NCBI GenBank assembly: GCA_943324575.2
Contig: CALPMD020000089.1
Location: 1-5,926 of the forward strand
Source of the DNA: Akkermansia muciniphila
Lineage (GTDB): Bacteria > Verrucomicrobiota > Verrucomicrobiia > Verrucomicrobiales > Akkermansiaceae
Direction: 5' to 3'
Length of the DNA: 5,926 bases
A model generated the notes under the pieces. It saw nothing but the letters and a program-made list of their open reading frames with translations. It was not told the DNA's origin and ran no database searches. The position numbers were made by a program, and so were the translations under genes. Below are positions 1 through 5,411 of the stretch, in pieces. Each line of letters opens with the position of its first letter. Position 1 is the first letter of the stretch.

Positions 1-246
1 CACATTCGCGATTCCATCCCTACCGCTGCTGTCAAAAAGGGCAGTGTCGTTAAGGCGGTTGTCGTTCGCACCGCTTACCCGATCCGTCGTGCTGACGGTT
101 CGATCCTCCGTTTCGATTCCAACGCTGTTGTGATCATCGACAAGGACAACAACCCACGTGGCACCCGGATCTTCGGACCTGTGGCCCGTGAACTTCGTGA
201 GCGCGCGTTCATGAAAATCGTTTCTCTCGCACCTGAGGTTCTCTGA
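1..246 (+). CDS. rplN: 50S ribosomal protein L14, 3' part
   Basis: The C-terminal 81 residues of L14 are visible, read in frame from the first base to a TGA stop. L14 binds 23S rRNA and lies at the subunit interface of the 50S subunit. The family signature is clear: [16 protein letters not shown] at visible residues 51-66, followed by a C-terminus [12 protein letters not shown] that is close to the family consensus. Bacterial L14 is usually about 122 residues, so roughly the first 40 are off the left edge. The next gene, rplX, begins 41 bases later in the usual spc order. The gap contains no hairpin or Shine-Dalgarno-like sequence that I can see. The identification is secure; only the start is missing. 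Confidence 0.97.
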   Translation, partial: HIRDSIPTAAVKKGSVVKAVVVRTAYPIRRADGSILRFDSNAVVIIDKDNNPRGTRIFGPVARELRERAFMKIVSLAPEVL

Positions 247-287
247 ACCCAAGCTTCCGCAATCCACTCCATTTACCCTCTAATTTC

Positions 288-518
288 ATGAGCCGCATCA
301 AGACCCACGTCAAAAAAGGTGACCAAGTCGAAATCATCGCAGGCAATCACAAAGGGAAGCGCGGTACCGTGCTCCTCGTGAACGCCGAAAAGGGCCGCGT
401 CGTCGTCGAAGGCGGCCGTCCAATCCAAAAGGCCGTCAAGGCAACCGAAAATGACTCCGGTGGTATTAAAACCATTGACGGTCCGGTCCATATTTCCAAT
501 GTAAAGAAAGTGGGCTGA
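288..518 (+). CDS. rplX: 50S ribosomal protein L24 (short form)
   Basis: L24 starts 50S assembly by binding the 5' end of 23S rRNA. This 76-residue protein has the KOW motif near its N-terminus: [20 protein letters not shown] at residues 9-28, with the invariant Gly-Lys-x-Gly region at 19-26. It ends HISNVKKVG at 68-76, which matches the segment before the usual C-terminal part. Most bacterial L24 proteins run to about 100 residues and end in a basic, Phe/Arg-rich tail, which is missing here. Sequence after the stop does not resemble that tail in the same frame, so a simple frameshift looks unlikely. The start is the only ATG in a sensible place; the leader has no Shine-Dalgarno sequence. The stop codon lies inside a hairpin (512-535). 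Confidence 0.95.
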   Translation: MSRIKTHVKKGDQVEIIAGNHKGKRGTVLLVNAEKGRVVVEGGRPIQKAVKATENDSGGIKTIDGPVHISNVKKVG

Positions 519-535
519 GGCATACGCCTCCGCCC
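512..535 (+). promoter_or_regulatory. Intercistronic hairpin over the rplX stop codon
   Basis: GGGCTGAGGC pairs with GCCTCCGCCC across the loop ATAC. This gives nine GC-rich pairs with one T/C mismatch. The rplX stop codon (516-518) sits in the left arm. No T-run follows, so it is unlikely to be an intrinsic terminator. A weaker five-pair stem, GCGCT at 536-540 with AGCGC at 558-562, could form next to it before the rplE start. In E. coli, protein S8 represses spc translation by binding mRNA near the rplX-rplE junction, so the position is suggestive. I could not match the S8 rRNA-site consensus, so the role is inferred from position only. Confidence 0.5.
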
Positions 536-578
536 GCGCTTAAGCGTCTGCTAATCCAGCGCTGACCCGCAAAAAATA

Positions 579-1163
579 ATGAGCACACCAGCCCTACAAC
601 AACACTACAAGGACAAGGTTGTTCCGAATCTCAAGAAGACTCTCGGATACACCAACGCCCACCAGGTTCCACGCCTCGAAAAGATCGTGGTTACTTCCTG
701 CATGGGTAAGTCACCGGATCGTAAAGTCGCCGTCGATGACGCCGTCAACGAAATCCAAAAGATCACCGGCCAACGCCCATCCATCACATTCTCGAAGAAG
801 GCTGTCGCCAACTTCAAGCTGCGTGAAGGTGAAGCCCTCGGCGCCCGCGTCACCCTCCGTGGTGCACGCATGTGGGAATTCCTTCACCGGTTCATCAACG
901 TCACCGCCCCCAACATCCGCGACTTCCGCGGGATTTCCTCCAAGTCGTTCGACGGCCGTGGAAACTATGCTTGTGGCATCAGTGATCAATCCATCTTCCC
1001 GGAAATCGAAATCGATCAGATCAAGCGCACCATCGGCTTCGACCTGATTTTCGTGACAACGGCACCGACTGACGCAGAAGGCCGCGAGCTCCTCATGGAA
1101 CTCGGCATGCCATTCCGCGACATGAAGAAAGCCAACGAACTCGAGGCCGCAGCTGCCAACTAA
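579..1163 (+). CDS. rplE: 50S ribosomal protein L5
   Basis: L5 binds 5S rRNA and contacts the P-site tRNA in the 50S central protuberance. The 194-residue product shows the family landmarks in order: the N-terminal YKDKVVPNL segment (10-18), KITGQRP (61-67), RDFRG (114-118), FDGRGNY (124-130), FPEIEID (140-146) and the PFR end of the core (178-180). Bacterial L5 is about 180 residues; the excess is mainly an Ala-rich tail ending EAAAAN. The chosen ATG follows an A-run (CAAAAAATA) but has no Shine-Dalgarno sequence. It lies 60 bases after rplX, behind the hairpin at 512-535. The gene that follows in most bacteria, rpsN for S14, is absent: rpsH starts 36 bases after this stop. Confidence 0.97.
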   Translation: MSTPALQQHYKDKVVPNLKKTLGYTNAHQVPRLEKIVVTSCMGKSPDRKVAVDDAVNEIQKITGQRPSITFSKKAVANFKLREGEALGARVTLRGARMWEFLHRFINVTAPNIRDFRGISSKSFDGRGNYACGISDQSIFPEIEIDQIKRTIGFDLIFVTTAPTDAEGRELLMELGMPFRDMKKANELEAAAAN

Positions 1164-1182
1164 AACACCGGACCCACACTTC

Positions 1183-1190
1183 AAAAGGAA
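1183..1190 (+). promoter_or_regulatory. Shine-Dalgarno sequence of rpsH
   Basis: AAAAGGAA lies nine bases before the rpsH ATG and supports that start. It is one of only two clear ribosome binding sites in the window. The other, before rplF, has the same octamer at the same spacing. Confidence 0.8.
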
Positions 1191-1199
1191 TCCCCTATT

Positions 1200-1595
1200 A
1201 TGGCAGTTCTCACCGATCCAATTTCTGACTTCCTCACGCGTTTCAAAAACGCTGCCCGCGCTGGCAACGAGGAATTCTCCGCTCCTTACTCCAAGATCAA
1301 GGCGGACATCGCCCGCATTCTTCAGGAAGAAGGCTACCTCTGGAACTACGAAGTCGTCACTGGCGACCGTACTTCCATCAAGGCCAAGCCAAAGTACCTC
1401 GACGGCCGTTCGATCCTGACCGATCTGAAGCGCGTTTCCACTCCCGGTCGCCGCCACTACGTCGGCGCAGGTGAAGTGCCACGCGTCATGTCCGGTCTCG
1501 GCATCTCGATCCTTTCCACTTCGAAAGGCGTCATGTCCGGCGGCTCCGCTAAAAAGCAAAACCTCGGCGGCGAACTCCTCGCCAATGTCTGGTAA
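1200..1595 (+). CDS. rpsH: 30S ribosomal protein S8
   Basis: S8 is a primary 16S rRNA-binding protein of the 30S platform. In E. coli it also represses the spc operon by binding its mRNA. The 131-residue product has normal family length and the expected ends: DPISDFLTR at 6-14 near the N-terminus, STSKGVM at 106-112, and LGGELLANVW at 122-131. The STSKGVM stretch and the Gly-Gly-Glu-Leu-Leu end belong to the RNA-binding C-terminal domain. A strong Shine-Dalgarno sequence fixes the start. The gene directly follows rplE, with no room for rpsN between them. Confidence 0.98.
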   Translation: MAVLTDPISDFLTRFKNAARAGNEEFSAPYSKIKADIARILQEEGYLWNYEVVTGDRTSIKAKPKYLDGRSILTDLKRVSTPGRRHYVGAGEVPRVMSGLGISILSTSKGVMSGGSAKKQNLGGELLANVW

Positions 1596-1607
1596 ACCCC
1601 AACTCGT

Positions 1608-1615
1608 AAAAGGAA
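1608..1615 (+). promoter_or_regulatory. Shine-Dalgarno sequence of rplF
   Basis: AAAAGGAA lies nine bases before the rplF ATG and fixes that start. It shares the ten bases AAAAGGAATC and the spacing with the rpsH leader. Confidence 0.8.
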
Positions 1616-1624
1616 TCTACTACC

Positions 1625-2164
1625 ATGTCACGAGTCGGTCTTAAACCAATCTCTCTCCCGGAAAAAGTTGCTGTCAAATTGGATGGCAACACAGTGACCG
1701 TCGAAGGCCCGAAGGGCAAACTCGACTTCGCTCTTCCGGACGGTATCTCGCTCACCAACGCAGACGGCACCGTTGTCGTCTCCCGCGCCACCGAGCATCG
1801 TCAGCACAAAGCCCTCCACGGCACCGCGCGCAGCCTCGTTCAGAACATGATCGTCGGCGTTTCGCAAGGCTTCGTGAAGGATCTTGAAATCCACGGCGTC
1901 GGTCTTCGTGCCGCAGTCAAGGGTGCTGACCTCGACCTTTCCCTCGGTCGTTCCCATCCTCTCCTTCACCCCATCCCATCGGGTCTCAACGTCACTGTCG
2001 TTGAGAACACCAAGATCAAGGTTGAAGGCATTGATAAACAGCTCGTCGGTCAGTTCGCTGCCGAAGTCCGCGGTTTCTATCCTCCTGAACCTTACAAGGG
2101 CAAAGGCGTTCGCTATGTCGGTGAAAAAGTTCGCCGCAAAGAAGGCAAAAGCGTCGGCAAATAA
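1625..2164 (+). CDS. rplF: 50S ribosomal protein L6
   Basis: L6 binds 23S rRNA near the factor-binding region at the base of the L7/L12 stalk. The 179-residue product has the usual length and two-domain pattern. The N-terminal domain starts [11 protein letters not shown] and contains VEGPKGK at 26-32. The C-terminal domain carries the family signature [11 protein letters not shown] at 154-164, then a Lys-rich end. Residues just before the signature read RGFYPP, slightly unlike the more common charged sequence there, but nothing suggests loss of function. It starts 29 bases after rpsH with a clear Shine-Dalgarno sequence and is followed 41 bases later by rplR. Confidence 0.98.
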   Translation: MSRVGLKPISLPEKVAVKLDGNTVTVEGPKGKLDFALPDGISLTNADGTVVVSRATEHRQHKALHGTARSLVQNMIVGVSQGFVKDLEIHGVGLRAAVKGADLDLSLGRSHPLLHPIPSGLNVTVVENTKIKVEGIDKQLVGQFAAEVRGFYPPEPYKGKGVRYVGEKVRRKEGKSVGK

Positions 2165-2205
2165 TCCATTACCGTCGCCCACTACCTCAAATCAATTACG
2201 GCACT

Positions 2206-2562
2206 ATGAGCACTATCAATCGCAAGTCGATCCGCCGACGCATCCACAACCGCATCCGCCGCAAAGTATCCGGCACCGCGGAACGTCCACGTCTGGCTGT
2301 TCACTATTCCAATCAACACATCTACGCCCAAGTCATCGACGACGCGGCTGGCCGGACCCTGGTCTCCGCCTCCACGCTCGACAAATCTTTCGAAAAGGCC
2401 TCCTCGAATGTCGAGAGCTCGCAGAAAGTCGGCCAACTCCTCGCGGAGCGCGCCAAGGGCCTGAACATCAGCGCTGTGGTCTTCGACCGCGGCGGTCACC
2501 TCTACCACGGTAAAGTCAAAGCGCTCGCTGACGCAGCGCGTGAAGCTGGCCTCCAATTCTAA
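2206..2562 (+). CDS. rplR: 50S ribosomal protein L18
   Basis: L18 binds 5S rRNA with L5 and helps attach it to the 50S subunit. The 118-residue product has normal family length. It opens with a very basic stretch ([15 protein letters not shown], residues 6-20) that would contact r[23 protein letters not shown] follows at 27-46, and the family C-terminus [26 protein letters not shown] spans 93-118. The start follows a 41-base gap with no Shine-Dalgarno sequence. rpsE begins 21 bases after the stop in the same reading frame. Confidence 0.97.
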   Translation: MSTINRKSIRRRIHNRIRRKVSGTAERPRLAVHYSNQHIYAQVIDDAAGRTLVSASTLDKSFEKASSNVESSQKVGQLLAERAKGLNISAVVFDRGGHLYHGKVKALADAAREAGLQF

Positions 2563-2583
2563 CGCTCTGACCTGACACACATC

Positions 2584-3267
2584 ATGGTAACAATTCCAGA
2601 TAACGAAACTCCAGCAGCCGTACCTGCGGCAGCCCCAGTCATTACCGCTCCTCCTGCCCGTTCATTCTCGGGTGGTGGTCGTGGTCAAGGTGGCGGTGGC
2701 TTCCAAGGCGGTGGTCAAGGTGGCCAAGGCGGTCGTGGACGTGGCGGCCCGCGTCGTGAAGAGCGCGTTGCTCCGACCGATGCCGAAGGCAACGAACTTT
2801 CCGAAAAGGTCGTCTTCATCAACCGCTGCGCCAAGGTCGTCAAAGGCGGTCGTCGTTTCAGCTTCTCCGCACTCGTTGTCACTGGCAACAAGGTCGGCAA
2901 AGTCGGACTCGGCTACGGCAAGGCAAACGAAGTGGCTGACGCCATCAAGAAAGCCAGCGAAGGCGCCCGCAAGGTCCTCGTGCCAATGAGCATTGTCGAC
3001 GGCACGATTCCTCACGAAATCTACGCCGAATACGGTGGTGGCAAGGTCCTCCTCAAGCCCGCTTCCCCGGGTACCGGCATCATCGCCGGTGGCGGTGTCC
3101 GTGCAGTCTGCGAAGCAGTCGGCATCCGCGACATCCTCGCCAAGTCGATGGGTTCTTCCAACCACGCCAACGTGGTCAAAGCCACCCTCAAGGCCCTCTC
3201 CCAACTCCGCACCCGTGACCAAGTTCTCGGTGGCCGCGGCAAGAAGAAGCGGGAAAAAGCCATCTAA
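2584..3267 (+). CDS. rpsE: 30S ribosomal protein S5 with Gly/Arg-rich N-terminal extension
   Basis: S5 lies at the mRNA entry side of the 30S subunit and takes part in decoding fidelity. The core begins near residue 74 (EKVVFINR) and shows [13 protein letters not shown] (86-98), [11 protein letters not shown] (107-117) and [13 protein letters not shown] (163-175), all S5 hallmarks. The product has 227 residues against 166 in E. coli. The excess is about 60 residues at the N-terminus: a Pro/Ala-rich part (10-25), then a Gly/Gln/Arg tract (29-55). The start seems sound, since no in-frame ATG, GTG or TTG occurs between the rplR stop and the core other than this ATG. No Shine-Dalgarno sequence precedes it. 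The extension is low-complexity and its role is unknown. Confidence 0.96.
   Translation: MVTIPDNETPAAVPAAAPVITAPPARSFSGGGRGQGGGGFQGGGQGGQGGRGRGGPRREERVAPTDAEGNELSEKVVFINRCAKVVKGGRRFSFSALVVTGNKVGKVGLGYGKANEVADAIKKASEGARKVLVPMSIVDGTIPHEIYAEYGGGKVLLKPASPGTGIIAGGGVRAVCEAVGIRDILAKSMGSSNHANVVKATLKALSQLRTRDQVLGGRGKKKREKAI
2668..2748 (+). repeat. Gly/Gln/Arg-rich low-complexity tract in rpsE
   Basis: This stretch encodes S5 residues 29-55, of which 18 are Gly, with Gln and Arg scattered among them, including RGRGG at 51-55. At DNA level it is built of GGT/GGC codons. A 14-base direct repeat, GTGGTCAAGGTGGC, occurs at 2681-2694 and 2711-2724. Such a tract resembles RGG-type RNA-binding tails in general character. 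The repeats keep the reading frame (30-base offset), so slippage between them would change the length by ten residues. Confidence 0.85.
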
Positions 3268-3274
3268 GTTAAAC

Positions 3275-3320
3275 GTTAGAAGTGATGGGGTGTTGCAATC
3301 CAGCGCCCCTCCCTTCTAAC
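3275..3320 (+). promoter_or_regulatory. Long imperfect hairpin in the rplO leader
   Basis: GTTAGAAG (3275-3282) pairs perfectly with CTTCTAAC (3313-3320). Inside it, GGGGTGTTG (3287-3295) pairs with CAGCGCCCC (3301-3309), with two G-U wobbles and a five-base loop CAATC. Between the arms, GA (3284-3285) can pair with TC (3310-3311), leaving one mismatch and one bulged base. The result is about 19 pairs. No T-run follows, so it is not a standard intrinsic terminator. It occupies most of the 85-base rpsE-rplO gap, where rpmD (L30) lies in many bacteria. A translational operator, a processing site or an mRNA-stabilising element are all possible; the sequence does not decide between them. Confidence 0.6.
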
Positions 3321-3352
3321 CAATAACCTTCAACATCTAATTCTTCAAACTA

Positions 3353-3805
3353 ATGGAACTTCATTCATTCAGCCCCAATCCGGGATCCAAGCACCGCAAC
3401 AAACGTCTCGGTTGCGGCGAAAGCTCCGGTCGTGGCAAAACTGCCGGTAAAGGCAACAAGGGTCAAAAGGCTCGCTCCGGTTCCGGCACTCGTGTCGGTT
3501 TCGAAGGTGGCCAGATGCCTCTTCATCGTCGTCTGCCAAAGCGCGGTTTCAACAACTTCGACTTCCGCGACGTATTCTGCGTCTTCAATGTCGGTGAACT
3601 CGACGATCTGTTTGACGCCGGTGCCACCATCGACGAAGCCGCCCTCCGTGGCCAGGGTCTCGTCAACGGCCGCTGCGACAAGGTCAAGGTTCTCGGCATA
3701 GGCGAAGTCACCAAAGCGTTTCACCTCGTCGTGAACAACGCCAGTGCTTCCGCTCGTGAAAAGATCGAAAAAGCGGGTGGCTCGATCTCCGAGCCGATCG
3801 TTTGA
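3353..3805 (+). CDS. rplO: 50S ribosomal protein L15
   Basis: L15 is a late-assembly 23S rRNA-binding protein of the 50S subunit. The 150-residue product has near-normal family length. Its basic, Gly-rich N-terminal extension is typical: GRGKTAGKGNKGQKAR at 26-41, followed by FEGGQMPLHRRLPKRGF at 50-66. The C-terminal globular part includes KVLGIGEVTKAFHLVVN and ends in a region with the usual AREKIEKAGGS helix. The ATG has no Shine-Dalgarno sequence and follows an AT-rich spacer after the hairpin at 3275-3320. A strong terminator-like hairpin lies 25 bases after the stop, so rplO may end the main ribosomal transcript. Confidence 0.97.
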   Translation: MELHSFSPNPGSKHRNKRLGCGESSGRGKTAGKGNKGQKARSGSGTRVGFEGGQMPLHRRLPKRGFNNFDFRDVFCVFNVGELDDLFDAGATIDEAALRGQGLVNGRCDKVKVLGIGEVTKAFHLVVNNASASAREKIEKAGGSISEPIV

Positions 3806-3830
3806 TCGTCCCTGAATAATCTTCGATTTC

Positions 3831-3871
3831 CGATGAGGAAGCGCACTCGCGCTTCCTCATCGTCTTTATAA
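3831..3871 (+). terminator. Terminator-like hairpin between rplO and secY
   Basis: CGATGAGGAAGCGC (3831-3844) and GCGCTTCCTCATCG (3849-3862) form a perfect 14-pair stem around the loop ACTC. The downstream bases TCTTTATAA give only a short, interrupted T-run. The structure fits an intrinsic terminator or attenuator, possibly partial, that lowers transcription into secY and adk. It could also protect the 3' end of the ribosomal mRNA. No convincing separate secY promoter is visible in the remaining 28 bases, so some read-through is expected. Confidence 0.7.
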
Positions 3872-3899
3872 CCCTCCGTCTTATTTTTACTTTTCAGCC

Positions 3900-5411
3900 A
3901 TGATTTCTGCGTTTGCTAACACTTGGAAAATCCCAGAACTGCGGGACCGGATTCTTTTCACCCTCGCTCTGATCGTCATCATCCGCCTGGGGGTCCACGT
4001 GACCCTTCCCGGCGTCGATGCTTCCGTGATCAAGGCGTGGCTGGATAGCCTCAAAACTCAGGACCCGAAGAGCGCAACGGGTGGTATCACCGCATTGCTG
4101 ACGGTGTTCTCGGGTGGCGGCCTCCAACAGGCCGGCATCTTCGCCCTCGGCATCATGCCATATATCTCCGCATCCATCATGGTGCAGTTGATGACGGCGG
4201 TGGTTCCCAAGCTCTCCCGTCTCGCTCGCGAAGACGGTGGGCGCCAGAAGATCACCCAGTATACCCGCTACATCACCATCGGCATTGCCATCGTCCAAGG
4301 CTTCTTCGTCGCCAAGTCGCTGACCGACCCGAGCAACATCCCCTACCTCAGCGGGATCGAAAAGTTTGGCAATCTCGTGCCGAATCCTGACTTCGTCTGG
4401 ATGGGCCTCACCATCGTCACCATCGTTGCAGGCACCGTCCTGTTGCTGTGGATTGCCGATCAGATCACGGAAAAGGGCATTGGCAACGGCACTTCGATCA
4501 TCATCACCGTCAACATCATCTCAGCGTTGCCAGGTGCCTTGATCCAAGCGTGGAAATTCTTCGTTCCTTCCAGCGGTACCGTGAATGCCTTCAACGCCAT
4601 GTGGATGGTCGTGATGATCGCGCTTTTGCTCGTCGTGATTGCGGCGACCATCGCCATCACCCAAGCCCAGCGCCGCATCGCCGTCCAGTACGCCAAGCGC
4701 GTCGTCGGCAACAAGCAGTACGGCGGGCAAACGCAGTACCTGCCACTCAAGGTCAACTACGCAGGCGTGATGCCGATTATCTTCGCCTCCGCCGTGCTCT
4801 CCTTGCCGCCACTCATGCTGCAATGGATCCCCGGCATCGCGGGCAAGCCATGGTCCGTCAAACTCTACGGTGAGCTTTCCAGCGGCGGCTTGTACTTCTA
4901 TCTCCTTGGTGGCATCGGCATCTTCCTCTTCTCCTACTTCTGGGTGGCGATGATGTTCCAGCCTTCCCAAATCGCTGAAGACCTCAAGCGCAACGGCGGC
5001 TACATCCCCGGCGTTCGCCCTGGCAAGCCGACGGCCGATTTCCTCGACTTCACGATGACCCGCCTCACCTTTGCCGGTGCGGTGTTCCTCGCCGGTCTGT
5101 TCGTGCTTCCTGTCTTGACGGGTAAAGCGGTGGGCCTGCCTCCCGGTTCGCTGGTCCTCCAGTTCTTTGGTGGCACCTCGCTCTTGATCATGGTTGGCGT
5201 GGTCTTGGACATCATGCGCCAAGTCGAAACCCAGCTGCTGCAAAAGCATTACGACGGCTTCCTCCGCAAGGGCAAACTCAAGGGCCGCTACGACCGCCTC
5301 AACCAGACCAGTGGTGCTGCGCCTCGCACGGCCATCGTTTACCTTTGGACGGTCATCGCCATCTTGATCGTGATCGGCATCACGGCTTATATTTATAACG
5401 GCGGTCATTGA
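3900..5411 (+). CDS. secY: Protein translocase channel subunit SecY
   Basis: SecY forms the inner-membrane channel, with SecE and SecG, through which SecA or ribosomes pass new proteins. The 503-residue product shows the family pattern. Segment 1 lies near 17-35. The plug and segment 2 region contains IFALGIMPYISASIMVQL (80-97). More hydrophobic segments follow near 122-140, 168-187, 197-217, 234-254, 287-305, 330-352, 388-406 and 417-437. Cytosolic loop C5 holds the conserved PGVRPGKPT (370-378), with R373 matching E. coli R357. The canonical protein would end near residue 463 (GKLKGR). Here about 40 more residues follow, with an apparent eleventh membrane segment near 477-499. The ATG has no Shine-Dalgarno sequence. 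Confidence 0.98.
   Translation: MISAFANTWKIPELRDRILFTLALIVIIRLGVHVTLPGVDASVIKAWLDSLKTQDPKSATGGITALLTVFSGGGLQQAGIFALGIMPYISASIMVQLMTAVVPKLSRLAREDGGRQKITQYTRYITIGIAIVQGFFVAKSLTDPSNIPYLSGIEKFGNLVPNPDFVWMGLTIVTIVAGTVLLLWIADQITEKGIGNGTSIIITVNIISALPGALIQAWKFFVPSSGTVNAFNAMWMVVMIALLLVVIAATIAITQAQRRIAVQYAKRVVGNKQYGGQTQYLPLKVNYAGVMPIIFASAVLSLPPLMLQWIPGIAGKPWSVKLYGELSSGGLYFYLLGGIGIFLFSYFWVAMMFQPSQIAEDLKRNGGYIPGVRPGKPTADFLDFTMTRLTFAGAVFLAGLFVLPVLTGKAVGLPPGSLVLQFFGGTSLLIMVGVVLDIMRQVETQLLQKHYDGFLRKGKLKGRYDRLNQTSGAAPRTAIVYLWTVIAILIVIGITAYIYNGGH

Noticed and set aside
711..1559. 282-codon open frame on the minus strand, opposite rplE and rpsH
   Set aside because: It lies antisense to two certain ribosomal genes and its product resembles no family I know. 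Long antisense frames are expected where C-ending codons dominate.
1884..2513. 209-codon + strand frame across rplF and rplR
   Set aside because: It is out of frame with both secure genes and its Ser/Pro/Arg-rich product has no recognisable motif.
2824..2850. S5 loop RCAKVVKGG as a possible spectinomycin-resistance form
   Set aside because: Ala replaces the E. coli Ser in this loop, but such changes are ordinary between lineages and do not by themselves show resistance.
3802..3872. Possible secY promoter (TTGATC at 3802, TATAAC at 3867)
   Set aside because: The two boxes are far more than 17 bases apart and neither has a suitable partner; TATAAC falls in the tail of the terminator-like hairpin.
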